Origin: Larix kaempferi
Lineage: Eukaryota; Streptophyta; Pinopsida; Pinales; Pinaceae
DNA: 64,000 nucleotides
Assembly (NCBI GenBank): GCA_027924585.1
Contig: BSBM01000436.1
Span: 9,005,001-9,069,000, forward strand
Reading direction: 5' to 3'
Within the stretch, counting starts at the first letter, position 1. Each line of letters opens with the position of its first letter. This document shows positions 42,051-53,169 of the stretch, one piece after another. A program made the translations under genes and the position numbers. Below the pieces are notes generated by a model. That model had not been told where the DNA came from and made no database searches. It saw nothing but the letters and a program-made list of their open reading frames with translations.

Positions 42051-44538
42051 GTATTTATTTATGAAACATACATTGTCTCATTTATGGAATTTGATTACTT
42101 AAACTTAATTATATTTACTATCATGCTAGCTAATTATTGTCATTAGAGTTATTACATGTTCATGATATAGAGTTATTCACCTCCTCCACCCAGTACTATC
42201 ATTCCCCCCCATAATTGCATTTGAGGCTCCATAGCTCCAGCCTCTTGTACATGGTCATTGTGTCAGCACCCTCTCAAATAAGTAGGCACATACGAAGGTA
42301 CCAAAGTTGAAGCCCCTGTTTCCCCCTTCTTTTAATGCATGTAATTTAGTCCTTGCTTCTATGTTATATGTTGCTTGTACATTTGGTTTTATTTCTAGAC
42401 ACACTTTTACACTTCATTATTCTTTCTATATGTGCAAGTATAGGTTGCATTGGGAACCCCCTATCTCTACGTGTAACTTCTCCTTATAGGTATATTTTTT
42501 CAAACTGGCATATAGGTGATTTCCTTTGCAAACATTTGATGCATTAAACTCATTTGATCCCATTTTTATAGGAACCTCCTCATTATTCAAGTAAGTGGCC
42601 TCACCCAACCACCATTACATCTTCCCTTTCCCGATAATAGAGCTTTCCTCACATGGATGTCGTTCAGCAGTACACTCAGTGTCATTGGGTACCCATGCTA
42701 TTTTTATCCCCTTAGGTAGCCTCATATTCTTATTCATATTCACTCATTATCCTACCCCCAAACTCCCACATTGTATCATTTTGGTGTTTCCTTTTACATT
42801 TCACAAGCTCACCTATTCATCCACACTATAAAAGTTACATTATTTTTCCACCATTCATACTGCCTCAAGGAGATTATCATTAGTGTATTGCTCCTCATCT
42901 CCTCCCTCTACTATCACATTTTTGTTGGTTCACTTGGTTGTATGTTTGGCACTCATCTCCTTAACTTTTTATATTCTCTTAGATATTGATGTATTTGTGA
43001 AACCATTTAAATAGTGATCCTTATCACTACATACAATATATGATCTCGAATGATAGCGTCCTTGGCTACCTTTGTTTAGAGCATTCTGTGATATGTCACC
43101 TATGGAAAGTTTTTATGCTATCCCTAATTATTTGTTGAGATTCATACCCCCATTCCCCTCTGTGAGTATCCCAATTGTAGTTATTTCCCTCGGTTATTCC
43201 ATTGTGTCTGTACCCTAATATTATCACGAGTACCACATATGCTTCCAGGTTAGCCATACCTTTATTATTTGAATTGGTTAGCCATACCTTTATGCTTTGA
43301 ATAAACAAACTTTGAGTCCATCACCCATTGACCCTCTATCCCCCTTTGGTGTCTCATTCCCCATTCTTTACACATCCTAATGTCATACCTCGTGATTTTA
43401 AACAAATATCGCTCATTGCTTGGTTTTTAGTGGATCTCTCTCTCTATAAACTTTAACACATGTATTATAGAGGATAGACCTAGAAGCATTATGTACCTTG
43501 GCCCCATAACCCTCATTGATGGGTTACATTGGACTAACTGAGAGAAGAATTCATTGCCCCTTGGATTGATTGGTTCTCACGTGCTTGACTCCAAATCATT
43601 CAGGAACCATTGAGGATCATATAATATGGTGGTTCCTTATCCTAGTTTGGTTAAAGACTTTGGACATTCATGACTTCCTTTAGTTCTTGAATCTATTCAA
43701 GAAGCCCTTGATTTATCCATATCACATGATGTCTAGGATGCATTGGAAATAGTGATTCAATTTCAACTGCAATTTCCTATACATTTGCTCAACTTTTCAA
43801 CAATTTGAGTCACCCGTGAGGAGTTGTCTCACTTTTAATCCTTTTAGGTCTTGGGCCCCTCCATTTTTGGTATCCCTTTAGTCACTATGATTTGTCATCC
43901 CATCATGATACCATCGTGTCTAATCCTATACTTCAGAACAACTATGATTGGACCATATTTATGTACTTGTATTGGGCCCCTCTTTGACCCTCATGATGTA
44001 TTGTACCCAATATTTATTCGTGTATATCGACTAGACCCCCCTTGGTCCTGATCGCATATTGTATTGAGTCATTTCTATTAGCATGGGGGTGCCCACCTCA
44101 TTTGCATTTGAGATTATATACATATGACTTCTTTGATTGGTTGCTTACAACTATGGGAATCTTTATCCCCCTTGGGAGGAGTTGTTCCTTGAGATGTTCT
44201 TTATACGAAACTATGCCAAGGCATCTCACAAACCACTCCAGCCTAGAAAAAATAATTTGTAAGCCATAAGGGGAATCCCTCACAAATAATATTTCACGGA
44301 GTTGACTAAATTATTTATCATTAATTAACCAAAAGTTACAACAAAAATACAATGGTAAGCAAGAAAGTCAAACAAATTTCATTTTATTCATATATCAACC
44401 AACAAAAAAAGGAATAGGAAACCAATAACCAAGTTGAAAGGAAACTTAAACTTTGGTAACAAAGAGAAATACTACCATAATTAAGATAGACATTCAAGTA
44501 TTAAATATGAAATATAGAAGAATATTTAAGGATAAAAT
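42051..44538. other. Non-coding, CT-rich on the plus strand, no gene recognised
   Basis: Several short reading frames exist, but none shows a domain or splice-supported continuation. Composition shifts to pyrimidine-rich between about 42200 and 44250. No LTR ends or terminal repeats were found. Confidence 0.45.
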
Positions 44539-44555
44539 GTTATCAAGAAATACTT

Positions 44556-44934
44556 TTTTTTTTTGTCTAGGGGAATCGACAACGAAGATTGGGCTGGTAC
44601 TCATGTGACATGGGTTCCAGGGGTCCAATCTCGCTATCACTATACCCCTAGGTGCAACCACAAGGCCCAAGTCATGGCGCACAATCCAATTTGGGGGGAA
44701 TCGAACACGTGACCTTCCATTTACAACCAATTTCAACTTAACCACTTGATATAGCCCCCACGGGTTAATGCCACATGGTAGATACAAGCTAAGTTGGTAG
44801 GGTCGTACGATGAGTTGGCAGGAAGGTGGACCATTCCAGTAAGGACACATGGTAGGTCATGGTGAGTTGGAACCTATGTGGAAACATGTGGCCCAATAAA
44901 TGATTGTCACGTGGAAACTCCCATTGGTCCTGTC
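44556..44934 (-). mobile_element. SINE with 17-bp target duplication
   Basis: A 379-bp minus-strand insertion flanked by perfect copies of GTTATCAAGAAATACTT (44539-44555 and 44935-44951) and ending in an A-rich tail (T run at 44556-44564 on the plus strand). Pol III-type boxes are present: A box near 44737-44752 (ATATCAAGTGGTTAAG on the minus strand) and B box near 44697-44714 (GGTCACGTGTTCGATTCC). The boxes lie about 180 bases from the 5' end, further in than usual for a tRNA-derived SINE, so the copy may be composite. Confidence 0.85.
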
Positions 44935-44951
44935 GTTATCAAGAAATACTT

Positions 44952-45204
44952 AATAACAATCATGACATTTAAATACACTGAATCAAAAGGAAATATTTTC
45001 CATGAACACCATAGTCAGCAAAATAGTGAGAATAATATCCACATACATGATCAATTGTTCTTATTTATAAACAATAATTCCTTTCAACAAAGACTAGTCT
45101 CAATAGTAATCACATCACCATGGCATATTCCTTGTCAAAGAATTCATAAGTTAATATCTTTATACAAATTAACAAGAACTCATAACAATAACTAGCATAG
45201 ATCC
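44952..45204. other. AT-rich spacer
   Basis: No feature recognised between the SINE and the foldback repeats. Confidence 0.4.
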
Positions 45205-45320
45205 ATCTTAAACCCGTATCTATCAAGCACCGAGAGGGATCCAATTTCTTGAGGTGTATTTCTTTTTTTAAATTTAAACTAAAGAAATTTGATCTCTCTT
45301 GATTGATAGATCCGAGTTTA
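45205..45320. repeat. Foldback element 1, diverged
   Basis: The left arm CTATCAAGCACCGAGAGGG and right arm CTCTCTTGATTGATAG are complementary with mismatches around an AT-rich centre. It is an older or weaker copy of the hairpin at 45549-45695. Confidence 0.6.
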
Positions 45321-45548
45321 AGTTTTAAGTTTTTATTTTATAAACGAACATCTATTTTTTAATTACTTTTCATAATATTTTATTTTACCAACCAATATGG
45401 ATTTTTTTTAAATACTTTCCATAATTTTTTATTTTATGAGCCGACATGAATTTTTGTAATTATTTTGTTACAAACGTTACATCACGTTACAACATCTCCC
45501 CCATACTTTTTTTTAAATACTTTCCATAATTTTTTATTTTACCAGCCT

Positions 45549-45695
45549 AGATCCAAATCCTCGGCTCTATCAAGCGCCGAGAGGGATCAAATCTCCCGAG
45601 GTGCAAACCTCGACTCAGGTATTCCACTCAAGGAGAGGTTTGCACCTCGGGAGATTTGATCCCTCTCGGCGCTTGATAGAACCTAGGATTTGGAT
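45549..45695. repeat. Foldback element 2, strong hairpin
   Basis: Left arm 45549-45610 and right arm 45636-45695 are inverted copies of about 60 bases with very few mismatches (ATCCAAATCCT ... AGGATTTGGAT outermost, AGGTGCAAACCT / AGGTTTGCACCT innermost) around a loop of about 25 bases. It could be a MITE or a hairpin-RNA locus. Confidence 0.85.
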
Positions 45696-45876
45696 CTAGG
45701 ATGGTTTCAGTCGTGGGCGATGACACAAAATTGGAGTTTGATCAGCATTGTTAGGAACAGGTTAAGTTGAAAACACAGATACATTTACGAGGATTATCAT
45801 AATGTAAGTAATAAGTATTAAGGATTGAGTAAATTGTTAAACTAGAAAATAGAGACAATTTGCCTAACTTTTTTTT

Positions 45877-46470
45877 CGATTCTCTTTTTATTGATTTGGG
45901 TTTTGTTTTGTTTGTTCTTCTCCTTCTTCTGTCGTCATTTCGCACATTTTAATTTATTTGATGTTCTGCAAACTAATTTTTTTGTTCTTCCAATTGCTTC
46001 AACTTCCTCTCTCGATATGATGTTTGTCGATCAACGTTTCGTTTTCTTTGTTCTTCTGCCGTCAATTCGCTTAATTTTTTTTTTCGATTTTCTTTTTGTT
46101 GATCTGCATTTTGTTTTGTTCATTCTTCTCCTTCTTCTGCCGTCATTTCGCCATTTCATACATTTTGAATTATTTGTTGTTCTGCAACTTGATTTCTTTG
46201 TTCTTCCAACTGCTTCAACTTTCTCTCTCGATACACTCTTTGTCAATCAACGTTTCGTTTTCTTTGTTCCTCTCGTTCTTCTGCTGTCAATTCGTCTAAC
46301 TTTCTTTTTCGATATTCTTTTTGTCGATCCGTGTTTTATTTTCTTCGTTTTTCTAGTTTTTTCTACTATTATTTCGTCCAACTTCCTTTTTCAAAATTCT
46401 TTTTGTTCTTCTGCTTTTCGTTTCAAGTCTTCTTCTCGTTCTTTTGTTGTCACTGAAATCAATGCGTCCA
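45877..46470 (-). pseudogene. Repetitive coiled-coil coding remnant
   Basis: On the minus strand at least three units of about 210 bp encode charged heptad-like sequence: RKLDELTAEEREEQRKRNV, then KLSELTAEEQRKRNVDRQ, with YRERKLKQLEEQ between them. Stops occur once or twice per unit, so it is decayed. On the plus strand the same DNA gives only phenylalanine-rich frames, a mirror of the Lys/Glu codons. Repeated TAEEQRKRN-like blocks are seen N-terminally in some Helitron and other transposon proteins. No helicase domain is present here. The assignment is open. Confidence 0.5.
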
Positions 46471-46625
46471 TACATTGAAATCTATGTGTCCATACATTGA
46501 AATCAATGCGTCCACAGAATAACATCTACACTGAAAAATATGCAAGAAAAAACCCCATACACTAAAATCTATGCGTCCATTCACTGAAATCTATGCGTCC
46601 ATACACTAAAATCAATGTCGTACTT
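46450..46625. repeat. Minisatellite, about 22-27 bp unit
   Basis: Repeats of GAAATCAATGCGTCCATACA, with TCTATGCGTCC variants, interrupted once by an unrelated 40-base block. Confidence 0.7.
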
Positions 46626-46639
46626 TTCTTCTTTGATAA

Positions 46640-47270
46640 TCAATATCTCCATTATTTGTAATATTATCATGAGGATCTACGATATATCCTGAAATAGAGA
46701 ACACCAAAATTTAATTTGTTGAAATCATATCAGAGTAGTTTTTCTATTAAATTGATAAATTCAATGTATAGATGTAAATAACAAAAATCAATGCATTGCT
46801 GAAATTAATGAAATATTTTTTTATTTATTAAATTGATAAATTCAATGCAGACAAGTAAAAAACAAAAAAAAATACATTGCTGAAATCAATGCAACGAATG
46901 AAATAAATATGCATCTTCTATTGTTTAACAACATTTGTGTGTGGTTTATTGGTAATAATTAAGGTGATTGGGCTTGTGTTAACCTAGAGACCAAGGTTCA
47001 AAACTCTTTTTGCTTGGAGTTATAGTTAGTTATCAAGTCTAACTATTATTATGGCTGCATTGTTGAAATCAATGCAACAATGTTTTTTTTCTTGTGTTTT
47101 TTAAGAACATTTGTTTGTGGTCTATTAAACATTGCATTGTTGAAATTAATGCAATAATGTTTTTTTATTAAATTGATAAATTCAATGCATAGATGTAAAA
47201 AACAAAAAAACAATGCATTGTTGAAATCAATGCAACCAATCAAATCAACATGCATTTTGTGTTTTTTTTA
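46640..47270. repeat. AT-rich tract with recurring GAAATCAATGCA words
   Basis: TTGTTGAAATCAATGCAAC and AATTGATAAATTCAATGCA recur near 46755, 46845, 47055 and 47175. No gene was recognised. A B-box-like AAGGTTCAAAACTC at about 46993 is too weak to call a SINE. Confidence 0.5.
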
Positions 47271-47280
47271 TTTCTTGTGT

Positions 47281-47450
47281 CCATTGGTTGTAGCTTGGGT
47301 GGTTGGGAGGAAAGATTGTTGCCCTCCCCACTCAGGTTCAATTCTTGTAAGTGACATGATGCTCTTGTTGAGCCCTATTGTAATGATTGTATTTCAAGCT
47401 TTCCTTCATTCTTCGGAATAGCAGGAAGGTGATTTTTCCGCTGGAAAAAA
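47281..47450 (+). mobile_element. SINE copy 2
   Basis: A-box-like TAGCTTGGGTGGTTGGGAGG and B-box-like CAGGTTCAATTCTTG, as in the copies at 15805 and 59852. A shared body follows (TATTGTAATGATTGTA) and it ends in an A run near 47445. The target duplication is not clear. Confidence 0.65.
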
Positions 47451-48420
47451 AATAGAAATATAAGAATTCTATTTTTTTATGTTGGCTACAATATATTTTT
47501 TTACATCTTTTGGGCTATAATATTCTTTTTACTTCTTTGTTTTCTACTTCTTATGTCCACTATAATATTTTTTTTACTTTTTTATTTCTTTACTTGTTAT
47601 GTTAGCTAGAATATTTTTTTTTACTTCTTTATGTTTTTACACATCTACTGCCATTAAAACTATTATTTTTAAAAAGTGAGTATATTAAACAAAATTTAGA
47701 ATTTTATTTTTAGAAAAACTAAATTCAAATTTAAAGCACTACACTTAAAACTATTATTTTAAAAAGTGAGTATATTAAACAAAATTTACAATTATTTTTG
47801 TATTACTTTTAATTACTCGAGTATGTTAATTACTTTTACTTTGTATTATTCTTTTTTGTTTATGGCCGACATAATATTTATTACTTTTTACTCTGTATTA
47901 TCTTTTTTTGTTTACGGTGGACAATAATATCACAAACGTTACAAGATCTCCCTCATATTATAATTTTTTACTTTATGTTACTAACGTTATATCACGTTAC
48001 AAAATCTCTCCCATAATATTCACTACTATCACTATTATTTTTTGCCGACATGTTACCAATGTTATAACGTTACTAACATTATATCATGTTAGAAGATCTC
48101 TCCCATAATATTCACTATCACTATTACTTTTTGTCGACATGTTACCAACTTTATAACGTTACTATCATTATATCACGTTACAAGATCTCCCCCATACTAT
48201 GACTATTATTTTTTTAAGCGTTATAACGTTCCTACCGTTATATCATGTTCCTACCGTATATCATGTTACAGGATCTCTCCCATCCTGGGCTGTAGAGCGC
48301 CTCTCGGCGCAATGAGCCGACATGATTTTTTTTTAATTATTTTGTTACAAACGTTACATCGTGTTACAACATCTCCCCCATACTTGGCTGTAGAGCACCT
48401 CTTTTCACTCGGTGCAATCA
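47451..48420. repeat. AT-rich repeats with ACGTTACAAGATCTCCCCCAT units
   Basis: At least four tandem-like units of about 80 bp between 47985 and 48280 share GTTATATCACGTTACAAGATC, CTCCCATAATATTCACTA and GCCGACATGTTACCAA. A further copy lies at 48340-48385. Related single copies are at 45465-45500 and 31430-31480. Non-coding. Confidence 0.65.
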
Positions 48421-49277
48421 ATAACACTTAAAGATTAGTCAATAAGGTTTGTAAAGAGATAAAAGATACGTATGTTAACAATAAATAGATAAGAACACTC
48501 TTAAAATGAAAAAAAAGGATAAAATAAAATTAAGGATTTTCTAAATACTTTAGAACAGGGAAGTTTTACAAACTCTCAACATTATGGAAAAGAATTCCCT
48601 AATAATAAAATAAAGTGTCAAAATCAAAGTATTGATTACATCAAGGTCCCATTTACGGGAATATGAAACCAATTCTTAAAACCCCTTTCTCTGCAAAATG
48701 CCAACATAATGAGATTTCGAAAAAATTTGGTGAATTACCAATAGGGTTTCCTCTCTCGGTGTGGATGAAGCTTTGATCTTTACCACATAAACAAAATAAA
48801 TGAATTAGAAACAACATAGATAGGTTAATAAACAATTTGAATTCAAGACTAGAACTTCTTACCAAACCTTTCCATGTGTCTTTTTTTCATTTCAAGAATA
48901 GTGCCGTAATTAATGACCAACGAGACCATTACCCGCCACTTTTATTGCACCAACCTTTTTTACTAGCGGGTTTAGAAAGTGGTTTTGGAGGCTAGAAAAC
49001 ATCCTTTTCAACCTTTGTGCATAGCTATGGATCATCGGATCGGTCACAAGTGTCACCATCGTGTTTTATTCGAAGGACTAGTACATCATTAAAACATGAT
49101 GTGAAAGGGATCCAAAATACAACATGTGCCATTGATCAAAGTTTAGAATTGACGATAGATTTATTCGTTGCTAACTTACTAAGTCACCTTATAATATAAT
49201 GTTTTTCCATAGGAGAATGTACATAAATATAAAAACAAAAAAAACCATTTCCTAAGAAAACTAACATGTTATAGCAT
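48421..49277. other. No feature recognised
   Basis: Mixed AT-rich sequence. Short frames on both strands lack any recognised domain or splice-supported extension. Confidence 0.4.
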
Positions 49278-49359
49278 CGACTCCAACAATGGGATGGTGT
49301 CTCAGTACGAGATGCCAAGAATCATAGACCAGGTGCCTTATCCATTGGACCATGGATTC
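49278..49359 (-). pseudogene. tRNA-Arg-like pseudogene
   Basis: On the minus strand a 5' half like plant tRNA-Arg is visible: GAATCCATGGTCCAATGGATAAGGC, here described as acceptor strand plus D arm, then an anticodon-arm-like CCTGGTCTATGATTCTTGG. The 3' end TGGAGTCG pairs with the acceptor except at one position. The T arm is scrambled and the loop reads ATG where ACG would be expected, so it should not yield a working tRNA. A tRNA-derived SINE head is the alternative. Confidence 0.45.
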
Positions 49360-49466
49360 ACTTGGAAAAATCTTATTTGGAAAATCATGAATAAGGATCT
49401 CAGAACCAATTTATTTAGCGCATGTTGCTCAATTTCTGAAGCAGCATTAAATATAAACGATCTCAA

Positions 49467-49917
49467 ATGATTCTGAAATCTTGGTTTAAAATCTCTTTAA
49501 AGGAATCCTTCCAAAAATGTAACAGAAAGGTATTGGGTAAGATGTCGGACAAAGTAGCATCAATTTATTTGGAGGGTAGCACTTGGTTACTAGAAGTGTA
49601 TGGGAGCTCTTATTCTAATCAACTAGTGGAGTCACAAGGGTCAAACAACATTTTTGACAATACTTTTATTGAGAAAAGAGACTCCATTATAGGCTGATGC
49701 AATTTGATTACAGAACTGGAACAATTGTCAAAAGGTTTTTAAATAATTTTATCATCTCGATAAATGATGATTAAAGAGCAAAGAAAGAAGCAAGCGTGGA
49801 TTACCCAAATGAAAAGGAACTAGATGAAGTTATCAATTCACCCCTTCAATATGATGATGTAGGGTTAAAATTTCTCCAGCAAGTTCGTCATCTAAATGAA
49901 AGATTGGAAGCTCTTCA
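49467..49917 (+). pseudogene. Unidentified coding-like fragment, cut by Gypsy F
   Basis: A 76-codon frame (49467-49697) with KVLGKMSDKVASIYLEGS is followed, in another frame from about 49683, by RLMQFDYRTGTIVKRFLNNF, one stop, then KEASVDYPNEKELDEVINSP and GLKFLQQVRHLNERLEAL. The second frame runs straight into F at 49918. Beyond F, after the target duplication at 58371, it could continue QTQIGKEGY before a stop. Composition looks like real protein, but I recognise no family. It may be a host exon or a transposon tail. Confidence 0.35.
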
Positions 49918-51869
49918 TGTAATGTCCCCTATCTAACATCACTAAGGTCATTCCATTAAACTATACAATTCCCATAGGTTAGAGTGGAAACTAATTTGAA
50001 TAGGGAATTAATTTTCCCATAGTCACTATATGAGGAAAAAAAATGAACTATGATGGATAATGTGGGTCACAATTTTGGCTTAATAAATACCAAATATTCA
50101 TAAATGATGTGGAATAGGTCCAATAATCCAAATAGGGAACATAGGGATGAAGAATGGGACACATGGAAGTGTAAACCCCAAGCTAGGTGGAAGGAATCCA
50201 ATCATGAGGGCATCTCTTGGGTTGCAACTCCTCTGGCTAAAATTAGTAAAGGGAGGGCACACTAGGGTGAGATTAACTCCCAAATATTCTCATGAAGTGG
50301 AAGCAAGCTAAAAATAGCCAAGGAGGGCGCATTAGATAAATGTAACCCCCAAAGGAACCTATGACAAGTTATGACAAAATCTATGACACCTATGACAACT
50401 TATGATAGATTATATGACATCTATGACAAGGGCAGGTCCTAAATTTAGTATATGAGGGCACCTGAGTGGAGAAGTGGGGGCCACAAGGAAGGAAAACCAT
50501 CACCACGTAGAAATTCATAAAGGATAAGGTAATAATGGGTTCCAAATGCAATTAGGAAGCAAGTAAATTGTTGTAAATGTCCACTCTCTCATGTAATTTA
50601 AATTTTATTATTTATTTTGGGAGAAAACTCTAGAATGAGGGGGGGAGTGTTTCTTGGATTTTATAAAAAGAGTGCAAGCCCATGTGAAGGCTATTTTTGG
50701 TCAATTTACAATTGGAATTGGAGAGATATTGAGCTTCTTAAGCTTGGGAGATGTGCCTCTTTCTATTGCATCTAGTTTCGGTGATGAAAGATCTCACCCT
50801 AGCTAGCCTTTGGAGGACGAATCGCTCTGATTTATCAAGTGAGATTCAGTTTTGGGAGATTTAAACCTATCCATTTGCTAGTTCGATGCCATCTTCAGGT
50901 GTTTGGAAAGCCATTTGGTAGCAGTAAAGTTCTATTGTGTTTTTCCAGAGTGTTGGAGTTGGGTTGATGGTTTGTGCTTGAGGAGGGCACATCCATTGTT
51001 GGAGATATTTCTTGGGGGAGGTACTGGAGGTTGCATAAATCATATATTGGATTGAGGGTGCACTTTAGTAGGTGTATTTACTGATTGGGGTCGAATTTGG
51101 GCCTTGGATGGCACACTTGGTGAAGCATATTTCGTCTTTGGAGCAACATTCTCTCTTATCTTCATTGTTGGTTTTGGGGTAGCAGCAGAGTACTATGGTG
51201 TTTTGCCAGAGTGTTGGAGTTGGGTTGATGGTTTGTGCTTGAGGAGGGCGCATCCATTGTTGGAAATATTTCTTGGGGGAGGTACTAGAGGCTGCATAAA
51301 TCATATATTGTATTGAGGGTGCACTTTATTGTATGTATTTACTGATTGGGGTCGAATTTGGGCCTTGGAGGGCGCACTTGGTGAAGCATATTTCGTCTTT
51401 GGAGCAATATTCTCTCTTATCTTCATTGTTGGTTTTGGGGTAGTCTTTTCCTCTCATAGTAGAGAATATCTTCTCTGTTTTGATGCTGTTTTTGTAGACT
51501 CTGATGTAAACTCAAATAATGTTCAATATTTAATAAAAATCTACAGCATTTACCTCATGTATTGATCTATGTGCAATCTCTAGTTTCCTAGTCTAAAAAT
51601 CTGCAAATTCTGGTTTATTAGCTAAGAGTTTGTTATTGTTTAACCATCATAACCAGTTGTAGAAGTGCTCAGTGGGTCAAGTTGATGCATATGGATGTGT
51701 ATAATTCTTTCATACCACTTTTGGAATAATTTGAATCAGTTTGGTAGTGTTTGGGATCATTTGGAAACAATACCTTTTTGTAGCAGAATTTGACTAGTTT
51801 TGCCTAGTTTCAAATTAGGGTCAAGTTGGTCCAATTTTCTTTTTGATTCTAAGGGTTGGGTACATTACA
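49918..51869 (+). repeat. F, 5' LTR with internal duplication and TATA box
   Basis: 1952 bp. TATAAAAAG at 50662-50670 is a likely promoter. It carries a 261-bp tandem duplication (50918-51178 and 51179-51439) absent from the 3' LTR, which explains most of the 276-bp length difference. Confidence 0.85.
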
Positions 51870-51870
51870 G

Positions 51871-51882
51871 TGGTATCATAGC
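51871..51882 (+). promoter_or_regulatory. F, primer-binding site
   Basis: TGGTATCATAGC one base after the LTR, with one mismatch to the initiator-Met site. Confidence 0.8.
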
Positions 51883-52524
51883 ATGGTATTGGAAATATGT
51901 GGGTCATAAAATAGATCAATTAGTCAAATATATTTGCAACATATCATCTATAGGAGCCATAGGAACCCCGAAACAACTTGGCTAGTTGAAGAAACAGATT
52001 CTACCCAAGGTGTAATTCGAGAAGAACCAAGAACAAGGAGGAGTATGGACACTATTTTGGGAAGATTCACTACTAAGGAGAATGAATAATGGTTCATGAA
52101 AGGCCTTTTAGAAACCTTATATAGGTTGGACAAAGGTTAGGAGAGTGCTAGGAAGAGTCAAGAGGAGACAAGGGAGTTTATGTCCAAGTTAACAACCTAT
52201 GCTTTTGGGAACAAACACGGAGGAGGGAGTAGCAGTGGTTCTCATGATGGAGACATTGAGACCATGAAACCCATTGGAGAAACCATATTCTCTTGAACTA
52301 GCCCACATAACAGACCACATGATTTCAAAGAATCATCTAGACCTTCAATGCCGAAATTCCTAGAACCACAAACAATGGGAGCAATTGTGCCAAATGTGCA
52401 AGATGAGTCCTTGGAGGATTATTTTGTTGAGTAAAGGGTTATGAGTGTAGATTTAAAGGCAGCCATGACTTTCTATGAGTACCACAACTTCTAAGATCAA
52501 AATAGACCTAAAGGATTCAACTGA

Positions 52525-53110
52525 ATGAATGTTCAAAATTTTGAATTGCAGCGCACCAGCTTGGTGAAAGTAACCCTTCCAAGTTTTGATGGGTCTTCAA
52601 AGTGCACTGCTAGAGCATGGGTGCAAAAACTTGATAAATATTTCCAACAAAATCCCATGGAAGAAATAGATGCCATCAAAATCGCCACCCTGCATCTTGA
52701 AGGAGAAGAAATGACTGGTGGTACCATGGCATGAGAACCTTGGGTCATGCCAATATCACATCCTATGAAGAATTCACAAGGAGACTCATTGATAGGTTTG
52801 ATAGAAAGGACCCTGAAATTTCTTTTAGAGATCTAGCCCAATTGAAGTAGATAGGTACACTGAAGGCCTATATTTTAGATTTTCAAAATCTTGCAGTTAT
52901 GGTAACAAACATATCAGAAGCTTGCTTAATATTGTTGTTTACAGAAGGCTTAGTAGAACCATTAAATGGGCTTGGGGAATGCCTATAGACCTGCAACTTT
53001 GTTGGATGCCATTATCAGAACTCAAGACCTTTAGGATGCACTTCCGAGAACTGTTTCCTCTAAAAACAAACTTTCCATCTAAGTTCAAAGACAAGAAGTC
53101 TTTCTAGAAA
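52525..53110 (+). pseudogene. Gypsy F: Gag
   Basis: Capsid blocks VTLPSFDGSSKCTARAWVQK, IKIATLHLEGEE and, in another frame, YEEFTRRLIDRFDRKDPEIS, then LAQLK, LKAYILDFQNL and EGLVEPLNGLG. Stops at about 52733, 52850 and later break it. The zinc knuckle is barely visible near 53180. The upstream leader (51883-52524) shows only decayed frames. Confidence 0.75.
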
Positions 53111-53169
53111 GATATAACATGGAAAGAAAAGAGGGATAGCAATATCCGGGATGAGATAAGGAGGAAGAA

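Noticed and set aside
42307-42989. Overlapping plus-strand frames in CT-rich DNA
   Set aside because: No recognised domain, no splice-supported continuation, and composition typical of pyrimidine-rich non-coding DNA.
40925-44538. CACTA terminal repeats
   Set aside because: I searched by eye for CACTA-type ends with a 3-bp duplication on both sides of the transposase and found none that pair.
45891-46478. 195-codon phenylalanine-rich plus-strand frame resembling a membrane protein
   Set aside because: It is the antisense of Lys/Glu-rich coiled-coil codons on the minus strand, and repetition keeps it open.
46985-47045. Further SINE copy with A and B boxes
   Set aside because: Only a weak B-box-like AAGGTTCAAAACTC is present, with no clear A box, tail or target duplication.
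48653-48865. Minus-strand frame with a hydrophobic stretch
   Set aside because: No homology recognised, no splice sites linking it to other frames, and a length expected by chance.
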